Below, piece by piece: positions 43,506-51,811 of a DNA stretch of 64,000 nucleotides (position 1 is its first letter; the number at the start of each line of letters is the position of its first letter). Under the pieces are notes generated by a model, which worked only from the letters and a program-made list of their open reading frames with translations, had not been told where the DNA came from and searched no databases. Source of the DNA: DASRDB01 sp035652815 (GTDB taxonomy: Bacteria; Chloroflexota; Ktedonobacteria; Ktedonobacterales; Ktedonobacteraceae); contig DASRDB010000019.1 in assembly GCA_035652815.1 (NCBI GenBank), positions 595,945 to 659,944 of the forward strand, read 5' to 3'. A program made the translations under genes and the position numbers.

Positions 43506-45284
43506 TTAGTGCTGGCTGGCGAACGAAGCCAGAATGCTGTAGAAATCAACCAGATTAGGAGACCCCAGGCCGCTCGCGTAGTCCCATCCAGGGGTTGCGT
43601 TGAAGCCGAGGTTATTTCCCTGAGTGATGTCGTGGTAAGGCACCAGGTGATAGGCATTGTTCGCAACGACGTAGAACAGGCTTGGGCCATAGAAGAACAC
43701 ATGGTACTGGTGGATGAGGGCCTGATTTGTCAGGATCATACCAACGGCCCAGATTGGTGTCGCTGCGCTTGTGCCGCCACCTGCCCCAGTTCCATCAGGG
43801 AAAGTAGCCCACAGCCCGCCAAAGTAGAGCGCCAGGTTGGTCGCCACCGCCGAAACATCTGGCAACTGGCGGAAACCGCGTGAGGCGTTGTTTGTCACAC
43901 CTCTGCCTGTTTGAAAGGTGGGTTGTGGGAAGAAGTTGCTGTTTCCTCCGCCGCTGCCCCAGGAATTGCTACACTTTGTCTGGTCTGTAGCGTCAGACCA
44001 TACCGCTTCGCCAACGCGATTGCCGCGCTGATCGACCTGGAGAACCGTGCCGCCGACGGCTACTGAGTAGGGATCGCTTGCTGGGAAGCTGACCGAGAGA
44101 CTGTTGAAAACGCCATCTGTGAATGCCGCGCAATCACCGCTGGCGACAAAGACGGTCATATGCTCTTTTTGCGTAAGCAGGTACAGGCGCTGATCAATTG
44201 CCCTGAGGTCGTTGAGCGAAAGGAAGTTTTCTGCGGCCCCCAGGCTGATGCTTACCACATTACCGCTACCTGTATTGTTTGCGTTATCATCGATGATCTG
44301 CTGCAATTCGTCTTCAATATTGACGAAGGAAGGGTCGCCAGTTTCGTAATCAACAATGTTGACGTTGCGGGCCAGACCCATAATCATCTCGATATCGAGG
44401 ATGGACTCTTCGCCGGGCTGCGTGGGCGCGCTATTGATGTCTTTGACCGTAATTTTCCCCTGGTAGTTAACGCACTGCTTGTAGTTCCTCAGGTCACTGA
44501 CGCTTATACCGTCAATTTCTACCAGGTTAATGGTCATGTTTTCGCCGTGATAGCCATGACTGTAGAACTGGTCATAGCCGTAGGAGTGTGCCACATCAGA
44601 CGGGAAGATTTGATTACTGGGGGGACTGCAATCGGCTGTCGCTCCCTTATGTCCCGTTGTGCTATAGACTGGATGCGTATTCGCTGTATAACCTGTTTTG
44701 ACATCCGGGCTATAGTTATCAAGTCCGGTGACAGCGATCAACTGATTGGCGATGAAGGTTGGCAGCCTGGGCGGCGTTGCTGGCGCATAAAAGGTGCGTC
44801 CGCGATATTTATGCAGCACAAAGTGCGTCTGGAACATCGGGCCAATAGTACTCGCTTTGGCATCAATCTTCAGTTCGGTATGCAGTTTGCTGAGTGTCAG
44901 CGTGGCTCCCGAAATGCCGAGTGTCGCTTTGATGCGCTGATAGGTTTCATCGGTGATGCCGATCTGATTAGCAATTTTTCCCAGGTCCTGACTGCTGGTA
45001 GGCGCTTTATTCACCCCTGACCCCTGCTGTTGCTGGTTCTGGACTTTAAAGGTCAGGCGTACATGCATGCCAGTATCCCCAGGCAATTGTCCAACCACTG
45101 GTGAATTTTGAGCATCAGCCGGAATGCCTGTTGGAATCGTTGTAAATTGGAGTGAAGGGGAAGTTGGCGTCGGAGTAGGTTTCGTATTCCCTGAATTTCC
45201 ACCACAGCCCGCCAGGATTATCAGCAAGAATAAGGCGATGGCCTTTCCCAGTCCTGCTGATCGAATGGAATTTGAGCGCTTCAT
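43506..45284 (-). CDS. S53 (sedolisin/kumamolisin) peptidase lipoprotein, 592 aa
   Basis: Lipobox LLIILAGC, then a pro-domain (VRLTFKVQNQQQQGSG...IGITDETYQRIKATLG...LHTELKIDAKASTIGPMFQTHFVLHKYRGRTFYAP) and the catalytic domain. Catalytic Glu/Asp in EESILDIEM and Ser in GGGTSAATPIWAV; Asp of the oxyanion region in ASGDCAAF; C-terminal calcium site around DITQGNN and GWDYASGLGSP. These are acid-acting, secreted serine-carboxyl peptidases. ATG 45284 preceded by GGAGAG; a TTG at 45302 is less likely. Confidence 0.9.
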   Translation of the reverse strand: MKRSNSIRSAGLGKAIALFLLIILAGCGGNSGNTKPTPTPTSPSLQFTTIPTGIPADAQNSPVVGQLPGDTGMHVRLTFKVQNQQQQGSGVNKAPTSSQDLGKIANQIGITDETYQRIKATLGISGATLTLSKLHTELKIDAKASTIGPMFQTHFVLHKYRGRTFYAPATPPRLPTFIANQLIAVTGLDNYSPDVKTGYTANTHPVYSTTGHKGATADCSPPSNQIFPSDVAHSYGYDQFYSHGYHGENMTINLVEIDGISVSDLRNYKQCVNYQGKITVKDINSAPTQPGEESILDIEMIMGLARNVNIVDYETGDPSFVNIEDELQQIIDDNANNTGSGNVVSISLGAAENFLSLNDLRAIDQRLYLLTQKEHMTVFVASGDCAAFTDGVFNSLSVSFPASDPYSVAVGGTVLQVDQRGNRVGEAVWSDATDQTKCSNSWGSGGGNSNFFPQPTFQTGRGVTNNASRGFRQLPDVSAVATNLALYFGGLWATFPDGTGAGGGTSAATPIWAVGMILTNQALIHQYHVFFYGPSLFYVVANNAYHLVPYHDITQGNNLGFNATPGWDYASGLGSPNLVDFYSILASFASQH

Positions 45285-45630
45285 TTGAGCCGCACTCTCC
45301 AAATCTAGTAAACGCTACAGAGACTTTTCATCTAATAACGAGAGAATGGATCGGCAATTTATCAATCTTGCCTTCAAAATGGAGTAAAGAATTCTTTGTG
45401 GTTACTTCCCCCTTTCCATCATCTATGGTTTCTACTTCATGTCTAGTATAACGGGTGAATAGTAGTGTTTGTCACCCTGCTAGCGTGGTACTATTTCACA
45501 AAAGTGACGCACCAGAACGCTTTTTTCAGTGTGAATTATCGAATGTCTGTTTATGTAGCATAAGACCACAAGATGCCCAGGTGATAAGATAACGATAAAA
45601 GGAAAGAAACGAGAGCCAGGACAAGAGCCA
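45285..45630. other. Divergent intergenic region
   Basis: 346 bp between the S53 peptidase (minus) and the chromate transporter (plus); should carry two promoters. No repeat or gene seen; AGGACAAG at 45617-45624 is the chrA RBS. Confidence 0.4.
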
Positions 45631-46881
45631 ATGGCAGATGAGCCTATCCAGGAAAATAAAGCGCCACAAAACACACCTGACAAGAAAGGGGAGCCTGTCA
45701 CCCACTCTCTCCCTTCGCGCAGTGAAAGGCTCAGAGAGGTCTTCTTCCTGTTTTTACGCTTAGGCTTTACTGCTTTTGGCGGACCTGCTGCGCACATTGC
45801 TATGATGCGGGATGAGGTAGTGAAACGACGGAAGTGGCTCAGCGATGAGCGTTTCGTTGATCTCTGGGGAACCTGCAATCTTGTTCCCGGTCCGACCTCA
45901 ACAGAACTGGCGATTTACCTGGGCTATCAACGTGCAGGCTGGCCGGGTCTCATTATTGGGGGAATATGTTTCATTTGTCCTGCCATGCTGATTGTCCTGG
46001 CTCTGGCCTGGGCTTACGTCAGATTTGGGTCGCTGCCGCAGGTGGCATGGTTGTTCTATGGCATTAAGCCAGTCGTTGTCGGAATCATCACCTATGCCCT
46101 GTGGGGATTATGCCGCACTGTCTTCAAAGGCATCTGGCAATTTGTGGTTGCTCTCCTCGTGCTGGTGTTGTATTTACTCGGCGTCAATGTCATCCTCTTG
46201 CTTTTCGGTGGTGGCATACTCTATGGACTTGTTCGCATTGCTCAGCACTGGTATCAAGAGAAACAGCAAACCCCCAAAGTTCCTCTTTCCTCATTGGCAG
46301 GAATCATGACGCTTCGATGGAAAATGTCCTCTGTCATTATCGCAGCGCCCGTTAGCCTGCTCACGCTCTTTTTTACCTTCCTCAAAATTGGCGCGGTGGC
46401 CTACGGAAGTGGATACGTTCTACTGGCGTTTCTGCGCAGCGACCTGGTACTGAACCTGCACTGGCTCACGGACCGCCAGTTGCTCGATGCTGTTTCGGTC
46501 GGCCAATTTACGCCTGGCCCCGTGTTCACTACTGCCACTTTTATTGGCTATATTGTTGGAGGCTTCCCAGGGGCGCTGTTAGCAACACTAGGTATCTTTT
46601 TGCCTTCGTTTGTGTTAATCGTGCTGGTTCATCCTATAGCAACACGGCTGCGCCGCTCACCCTGGACTGCTCCCCTGCTTGATGGTGTCAATGTAGCTGC
46701 ATTAGCTCTAATGGCAGGCGTGCTGATCCAACTTGGTCAGAGTGCCCTGGTGGACATTCTGACCTGGGCTATCGCGGTATTCTCCTTTGGCATATTGCTC
46801 CGATTCAAGATCAACTCGGCGTGGCTAATCTTGTGCGGTGCTATCATTGGAGTGCTTCGCTTCTGGGTTTTCAAAGTCTGA
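45631..46881 (+). CDS. chrA: ChrA-family chromate transporter, 416 aa
   Basis: Long-chain (two-domain) CHR protein, exporting chromate in characterised members. N-domain motif FFLFLRLGFTAFGGPAAHIAMM and WGTCNLVPGPTSTELAIYLGY; C-domain FLKIGAVAYGSGYVLLAFLRSDLV and VGQFTPGPVFTTATFIGYIVGG. About ten to eleven membrane helices with a charged N-terminal tail. Not obviously regulated by chromate here; the next gene is a metal regulator 84 bp on. Confidence 0.93.
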   Translation: MADEPIQENKAPQNTPDKKGEPVTHSLPSRSERLREVFFLFLRLGFTAFGGPAAHIAMMRDEVVKRRKWLSDERFVDLWGTCNLVPGPTSTELAIYLGYQRAGWPGLIIGGICFICPAMLIVLALAWAYVRFGSLPQVAWLFYGIKPVVVGIITYALWGLCRTVFKGIWQFVVALLVLVLYLLGVNVILLLFGGGILYGLVRIAQHWYQEKQQTPKVPLSSLAGIMTLRWKMSSVIIAAPVSLLTLFFTFLKIGAVAYGSGYVLLAFLRSDLVLNLHWLTDRQLLDAVSVGQFTPGPVFTTATFIGYIVGGFPGALLATLGIFLPSFVLIVLVHPIATRLRRSPWTAPLLDGVNVAALALMAGVLIQLGQSALVDILTWAIAVFSFGILLRFKINSAWLILCGAIIGVLRFWVFKV

Positions 46882-46898
46882 CTCCACAGGGATTTTCC

Positions 46899-46928
46899 TT
46901 GACGCCTCTAAAATCTCGGTGCTACAAT
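46899..46928 (+). promoter_or_regulatory. Promoter of the DtxR-type regulator
   Basis: TTGACG (46899-46904), 18-base spacer, TACAAT (46923-46928), 37 bp before the GTG start. Confidence 0.6.
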
Positions 46929-46965
46929 CACGCTGTTGATGTAGGACACCTGAGAGGAGACAGCC

Positions 46966-47667
46966 GTGAAAACGGAAGAGCCACTGAGCGCAACCGTCGA
47001 GGAATACCTGGAAACTATTTATAACATGAGCGCAGAGAATGAGCCGGTGATTGGCGCGAGGCTGGCCGAGAAATTTCGCGTCTCCGCTCCAACCGTGACA
47101 GAGATGCTCAAGCGTCTCGTGCGCGACGGTTATATCCAGATGGACCAGAAGCGCACCGTGACGTTGACCGAAGCAGGCTATCAGGCTGCCGAGGCGGTGC
47201 TACGTCGGCATCGTTTGACCGAGCGCTTTCTGGTCGATATGTTGGGTATGCAATGGCACCAGGTTCACGAGGAGGCCTGCCGCCTGGAACACTTCATTTC
47301 GGGCGCTGTCGAGGCTCGCGTGGTTGCCAGCCTCAATCATCCGACGACCTGCCCGCATGGCAATCCTATTCCCGGCCTGGTTCCCAGCGCGCGTACCTAC
47401 CTGCAAGATCAGGGCGCAGTTCGCCTTTCGACTGTTCCTGTCGGTGGGCAGGCGACCATCCTCTGCATTTCAGAAGTCGTTGAGGACGAGGAGGCGCTGA
47501 TCCTCTACCTGCATGAAAAAGGTCTTACCCCCAAAACAATATTGACCGTCATTGCCCATGAACCCTCTTCTCCAGATCATGAAGAAAGCTTTCGCGTGCG
47601 AGTAGAAGATGGACAGGAAGTGTCCATTAGCAAAGCTGCGGCCTCGAAAATATGGGTGACACGCTGA
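46966..47667 (+). CDS. DtxR/MntR-family metal-dependent regulator, 233 aa
   Basis: N-terminal winged helix (ATVEEYLETIYNMSAENEPVIGARLAEKFRVSAPTVTEMLKRLVRDGYI), dimerisation/metal domain (RRHRLTERFLVDMLGMQWHQVHEEACRLEHFIS with His/Glu ligands) and a C-terminal FeoA/SH3-like domain (VPVGGQATILCISEVVEDEEALILYL). Represses iron or manganese uptake genes when metal is bound. GTG start 46966 with GAGGAGA. A matching palindromic box lies before the FTR1 permease gene 200 bp downstream. Confidence 0.92.
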   Translation: MKTEEPLSATVEEYLETIYNMSAENEPVIGARLAEKFRVSAPTVTEMLKRLVRDGYIQMDQKRTVTLTEAGYQAAEAVLRRHRLTERFLVDMLGMQWHQVHEEACRLEHFISGAVEARVVASLNHPTTCPHGNPIPGLVPSARTYLQDQGAVRLSTVPVGGQATILCISEVVEDEEALILYLHEKGLTPKTILTVIAHEPSSPDHEESFRVRVEDGQEVSISKAAASKIWVTR

Positions 47668-47850
47668 CTCCTTAATTCACGCCCCTCAAAATTTGTTACA
47701 AGCCCCCATTTTCGTTACAATATTTTTGTCAGGTTTGCCTGTGTGAGGCATCGTGACCTATTTGTGATATTATGAATGCTCTTTGTGATGAGCTTGTGAG
47801 GCTTCTTTCGCCAAATTGTGCTATGCTGCCAAAAACTGGTTGTCAGTTTC

Positions 47851-47880
47851 TTGACTTTCAATATTAGGGTATGCTAATAT
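47851..47880 (+). promoter_or_regulatory. Promoter with DtxR-type iron box before the FTR1 gene
   Basis: TTGACT (47851-47856) and the extended -10 TGCTAATAT (47872-47880) overlap the palindrome ATATTAGGGTATGCTAATAT (47861-47880), which matches the TTAGG...CTAA pattern of DtxR/IdeR sites. Metal-bound regulator would occlude the -10. Confidence 0.75.
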
Positions 47881-47962
47881 CTGAGTGTGCTAGTCGGAAT
47901 TAATACGTTGCGGTAGCCGGGGCACAAAACTCGACATTTTGATCTTTAAGAGAAGGTCGTTT

Positions 47963-48814
47963 ATGATAGCAACTTTTGTTCTGTTTTTGCGTGAAGGTTT
48001 TGAAGCCAGCCTCGTCGTCAGTATTCTATTTGCTGCCCTGCGACAGCTAGGCCAGCAGGAGAGGGCGCGATCTGTATGGCTGGGTGTGGGACTGGCTATT
48101 ATTGCCTCATTGCTCGGTGGCGTTGCCCTGTATATTACCATTCGTGACTATGATGGCTCAATCTTCCAGACCGTTTTTGAAACCTTTACCTATCTGGTTG
48201 CGGTTGTATTGTTAACCAGTATGACGTTCTGGATGCAGAAGCATAGCCGCTCCTTGAAAAAAGAGATTACTGCGAAGGCCAGTGTAGCAGGTTCTGGTTT
48301 AGGGCTGGGTCTGCTCGCGTTTACTACTGTTGGACGCGAGAGTTTGGAAACGGCGGTATTTACGCTTGCTTTCGCTTTCAAAACGAACGGATTTTTATTG
48401 TTGACCGGTGCCTTACTTGGTCTGCTGGCCTCAATAGGTCTGTGTTTCCTGATCTACCGTCTGGGGTATCGCCTCGACTTCCGCCTTTTCTTCCGCGTGA
48501 TGGGCATTCTGCTGCTGATTTTTGCTGCAGGGCTGCTCATTGACGCTGTGCAGAATATGCAGCAGCTCGGCTGGATCACAATTGGAACGACCCCGCTCTG
48601 GAATACTGGACATATCCTTGCTGAAGATAGCACGCTTGGTGATATCCTGCATACATTCCTGGGCTATGCTGAAGCCCCAACTATTCTGCAAGGCCTCTTC
48701 TATATAGCGTACCTGCTGATCGCGGGCGGCTTCTTCGCCTGGATTACGCGCAAACCAGCTCCTCCAGGTTCCACATCATCGACGCTCAACAAACAGGCTC
48801 ATAGCCGGGCATAA
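47963..48814 (+). CDS. FTR1/EfeU-family high-affinity iron permease, 283 aa
   Basis: Seven-helix iron permease with the two iron-binding REGFE/REsxE motifs: FVLFLREGFEASLVV near the start and TVGRESLETAVFTL in the fourth helix. C-terminal helix YIAYLLIAGGFFAWI then a short Ser/Thr tail. ATG 47963 has AGAAGG upstream; the TTG at 47939 is less likely. No EfeO/EfeB gene follows. Expected to be repressed by the neighbouring DtxR-type protein under iron sufficiency. Confidence 0.92.
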   Translation: MIATFVLFLREGFEASLVVSILFAALRQLGQQERARSVWLGVGLAIIASLLGGVALYITIRDYDGSIFQTVFETFTYLVAVVLLTSMTFWMQKHSRSLKKEITAKASVAGSGLGLGLLAFTTVGRESLETAVFTLAFAFKTNGFLLLTGALLGLLASIGLCFLIYRLGYRLDFRLFFRVMGILLLIFAAGLLIDAVQNMQQLGWITIGTTPLWNTGHILAEDSTLGDILHTFLGYAEAPTILQGLFYIAYLLIAGGFFAWITRKPAPPGSTSSTLNKQAHSRA

Positions 48815-48830
48815 TCGCCCGGCTTTTTTT
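48803..48830 (+). terminator. Rho-independent terminator of the FTR1 gene
   Basis: AGCCGGGC (48803-48810), loop ATAATC, GCCCGGCT (48817-48824) and six further Ts to 48830; starts inside the last codons. Confidence 0.92.
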
Positions 48831-48935
48831 ATTACATTGTCTTTTTCTTTCGCATATAAAATTACGAAATCCGCAACAAATATCTGCTATTGTTAAAAAT
48901 ATCGTATCAAATTGTCATAAAATCTACTAAAAACA

Positions 48936-48964
48936 TTGAAAACAGAAGCATTATCGGGTACAAT
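48936..48964 (+). promoter_or_regulatory. Promoter of the aminotransferase gene
   Basis: TTGAAA (48936-48941), 17-base spacer, TACAAT (48959-48964). Confidence 0.65.
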
Positions 48965-49050
48965 TGTAAGCAAAAGCAGGCACATATTGCCGGAAAGCGC
49001 CTGTAACGATATTTCAGTTGTACCTGTTCCTTCCACGAAAGGTGGCATGT

Positions 49051-50424
49051 ATGCTTCAGGAACCTATCACACTTAATCGTAGCCACGTGCAGGAAATTGT
49101 TGCGCACGAAGAAGCTGAATTTCGCAAGCGCACACCTCGCTCGCTCGAGATTCACGAGCGGGCCAAAAAATCGTTGCCGCTAGGTGTTTCCAGTTCGTTC
49201 CAGGCTGTTCCTCCCTATCCCTTATTTATTAGCCGCGCCGAGGGAAGCAAAATCTGGGATCTGGATGACAATCAGTATATCGATTTTCATCTTGGCTTTG
49301 GCAGTTTGCTCGTTGGTCATTCTCACCCTGTGCTGGTGGAAGCGCTGCGAGACCAGCTTGGCAAGGGCAGCCTTTACTCATTGCCCTGCGCCGATGTTGT
49401 GTATCTCGCGGAAGAGCTGGTGAGGCGTTTTGCTCCCATCGAGCAGGTGCGCTTCTGTAACTCAGGCACCGAGGCTACAATGGATGCTCTGCGCCTTGCG
49501 CGTGCCTATGCCGGGCGCGACCTGATTGTCAAGATCGAGGGCGGCTATCACGGCCATCATGATACAGTTCTCATGTCAACCAAGCCCTCACTTGATGATG
49601 CTGGCCCGGTCGAACGGCCCAATACTGTTCCGGCTTCCAAAGGGATTCCTGCCAACATAAAGAACAACACAGTAATCGCGCCTTACAACGATGCCGAAGC
49701 GCTGGATCGTATCCTGACCGAGTATGAAGGACAGGTGGCGGCGGTCATTATGGAAGCGGTTATCATGAACGTGGGCATCATTTTACCTGTTGAAGGATAT
49801 TTGCAGGCGGTGCGTGATATTACACGCAAGCATGATGTGCTGCTGATCTTTGACGAAGTGAAAACCGGCGTCACCGTGGCTCCCGGCGGCATTACCGAAA
49901 TCTATCCGGTAGAGCCAGACCTGATTTGCCTTGCCAAATCTATCGGGGGTGGCATGCCCATTGGCGCGTTCGGGGGCCGCGAAGATATCATGCGCCATAT
50001 CAATCACAACGAGGTTATTCACCTGGGTACTTTCAATGGTAATCCCATGTCGATGCGCGCCGGGCTAGTCACCCTGACGCAGATTTTCACGCCTGAAGCG
50101 CACGCGCACGCCAATGATCTTTCGGCACAGCTTGGCAAGTCATACGAGGGAATTATTCAGGAGTACGACCTGCCGATGCACGTTGCCCAGATTGGCGCGA
50201 AGGGCTGCGCGATGTTCCGCTACGAACGCGCCCGCAACTATCGCGCCTGGTTCGAGATCGATATGGATGTCTCGTATGCCTACTGGCTCTTCCTGGCAAA
50301 CCGGGGCGTGCTTTTCCCGCCAGGATTCGACGATCAGTGGACGGTCTCCATCCAGCACTCTCAGGATGATATCGATCATCATGTACATGTCTTCCAGCAG
50401 TTTGTGCGCGAATTGACGCGCTAA
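49051..50424 (+). CDS. Class III aminotransferase, glutamate-1-semialdehyde mutase-like, 457 aa
   Basis: PLP enzyme with IWDLDDNQYIDFHLGFGSLLVGHSHP, the cofactor-phosphate motif CNSGTEATMDALRLARAYAGR, IFDEVKTG (Asp pairing the pyridine N) and the Schiff-base lysine in LAKSIGGGMPIGAFGG. Resembles HemL, but several class III enzymes share this and no haem genes are nearby, so the substrate is open. ATG 49051 with AAAGGTGG five bases upstream chosen over a TTG at 49018. Confidence 0.85.
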   Translation: MLQEPITLNRSHVQEIVAHEEAEFRKRTPRSLEIHERAKKSLPLGVSSSFQAVPPYPLFISRAEGSKIWDLDDNQYIDFHLGFGSLLVGHSHPVLVEALRDQLGKGSLYSLPCADVVYLAEELVRRFAPIEQVRFCNSGTEATMDALRLARAYAGRDLIVKIEGGYHGHHDTVLMSTKPSLDDAGPVERPNTVPASKGIPANIKNNTVIAPYNDAEALDRILTEYEGQVAAVIMEAVIMNVGIILPVEGYLQAVRDITRKHDVLLIFDEVKTGVTVAPGGITEIYPVEPDLICLAKSIGGGMPIGAFGGREDIMRHINHNEVIHLGTFNGNPMSMRAGLVTLTQIFTPEAHAHANDLSAQLGKSYEGIIQEYDLPMHVAQIGAKGCAMFRYERARNYRAWFEIDMDVSYAYWLFLANRGVLFPPGFDDQWTVSIQHSQDDIDHHVHVFQQFVRELTR

Positions 50425-50445
50425 TTTATCTCGACTCTATTGTAA

Positions 50446-50476
50446 GAAGCGCACCTGTAAGCATCAGGTGCGCTTC
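50446..50476. terminator. Bidirectional terminator between convergent genes
   Basis: GAAGCGCACCTG (50446-50457) pairs with CAGGTGCGCTTC (50465-50476), loop TAAGCAT. It overlaps the stop of the DUF3037 gene. Confidence 0.8.
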
Positions 50477-50871
50477 GTGTTTACCAGGGGACGCACCATT
50501 GTATCCAAAAGATGATGCAGTGTCGCTTCAGGATCATTGGACCATCCAGTATGGACGGGCGAGGGCTGTATGATGGTGCTGCGTGGTGAAACGAGCCAGT
50601 GAAAGCGCTCGGATTGCGATAATTGGCCGATTTCGCCCATTTCCTTTGCCCCTGCGCAGACGAGAGCAATGGTATCCAGGTGCTGCTGAACCATGTCCAG
50701 GTCGAGATGCGGTGCCAGGGCTTGAATGCGCTGCTCGTCCATATATGTCAATGTGCCCAGGAAGCCCAGTGTGCGACAGAAAAGAATGACGCCCACGTTG
50801 ATATACTCGCCGCGTTCCACACAAGGCACCAGGCGTATGAGCGCGTAGTCATAGGAGTTGCGCGCGTGCAT
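50464..50871 (-). CDS. DUF3037-family protein, 135 aa
   Basis: MHARNSYDYALIRLVPCVERGEYINVGVILFCRTLGFLG is the characteristic DUF3037 start, followed by a helical C-terminal region. Function unknown. ATG 50871 has GAGGAGG ideally spaced and lies inside the end of the HipA-like kinase gene (23-bp overlap), so translation is coupled. This gene pair recurs in many genomes as a two-gene unit. Confidence 0.8.
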   Translation of the reverse strand: MHARNSYDYALIRLVPCVERGEYINVGVILFCRTLGFLGTLTYMDEQRIQALAPHLDLDMVQQHLDTIALVCAGAKEMGEIGQLSQSERFHWLVSPRSTIIQPSPVHTGWSNDPEATLHHLLDTMVRPLVNTKRT

Positions 50872-51634
50872 GCAGGGCCTCCTCCACAAACAGAGATGAA
50901 TGCTCCAGGCGATCAACTAAGTATCCAACATACGCGGCACGATGCTCCTCAATACTGGCAAAACCTGTATCATCCTCGAGCCAGGAATCGGGAATGGCCT
51001 GGACGATTGTTTCAAGTATAGAATCCGACAGCATATCTTTTAAGCGCGCATCTGCCTGGGCCAGCTTGCTTGCAACCGGAAGCAGGATATGGTTTTTAAT
51101 TTGCGGAAACAATGAACGACTGTACTTCATATAGTCCGAACCGATATGATGAAAAAAGAGCGCCGCGCCATGATCGATCAGCATTAAGCGTTTGTGCCAC
51201 CAGAGCATGTTGGGGTTGCGTGCCGTTCGGTCAACGTTTGTTGTATAGGCATCGAGCCAGACAATGGAAGACGCCAGCAAGGGATCGAGCTTCCATATGT
51301 CGCGTATCTCGAAGCTAAGCGCCCCTGGCAGATAATCCAGCGCCAGGTTAAGTCCCTCACTCGCTTTGAGTAATGCCTGAATCTCGAAGTCAGGCTCAGA
51401 CCTGCCAAGCACAGCATCCAGTTCCATCAGCACGATTTCCGGCACAGGCAAATTCAACACCCGGCCAATCTCTCCTGCGATCAACTCAGCAATTAATGCC
51501 TTTGGTCCCTGCCCAGCCCCGCGAAACTTCAGGACATATAACCCATCATCATCCGCTTCCACGATTGCAGGCAGCGAACCACCTTCGCGCAGTGGCGTGA
51601 CATAGCGTGTAGCGGTAAGCGTTCGTATTAACAT
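50849..51634 (-). CDS. HipA-like protein kinase, 261 aa
   Basis: Compact HipA-fold kinase: ATP Lys in LYVLKFRGAGQGPKALIAELIAGEIGRVLNLPVPEIVLMELD, catalytic loop WLDAYTTNVDRTARNPN, and metal-binding Asp in LMLIDHGAALFFHH. It lacks the large N-terminal domain of classical HipA and no HipB-like antitoxin is adjacent; the partner is DUF3037. Target unknown. An extended -10 (TGTTACAAT) ends 7 bp before the ATG, so the transcript may be leaderless. Confidence 0.82.
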   Translation of the reverse strand: MLIRTLTATRYVTPLREGGSLPAIVEADDDGLYVLKFRGAGQGPKALIAELIAGEIGRVLNLPVPEIVLMELDAVLGRSEPDFEIQALLKASEGLNLALDYLPGALSFEIRDIWKLDPLLASSIVWLDAYTTNVDRTARNPNMLWWHKRLMLIDHGAALFFHHIGSDYMKYSRSLFPQIKNHILLPVASKLAQADARLKDMLSDSILETIVQAIPDSWLEDDTGFASIEEHRAAYVGYLVDRLEHSSLFVEEALHARAQLL

Positions 51635-51641
51635 AGAGCGT

Positions 51642-51650
51642 ATTGTAACA
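51642..51650 (-). promoter_or_regulatory. Extended -10 for a leaderless kinase transcript
   Basis: On the minus strand TGTTACAAT; transcription starting the usual 7 bases on begins at or next to the ATG (51634). No RBS is present. Confidence 0.5.
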
Positions 51651-51811
51651 TGGATTTGGCTTTAAGACGAGAGCTATATATCTAGCGAGTATAGGCCTCA
51701 CAGGTAATTTTTTGCTATAGTTGACAGATAAGGTCCTCGTCCGTTGTTTCATCTAGTATGATACGTAATAATGCTGAGCTAGATTACGAACGCATGCGGA
51801 AGAGAAGATAG

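Noticed and set aside
49051..50424. Firm hemL call
   Set aside because: Class III aminotransferases share the visible motifs and no tetrapyrrole genes adjoin.
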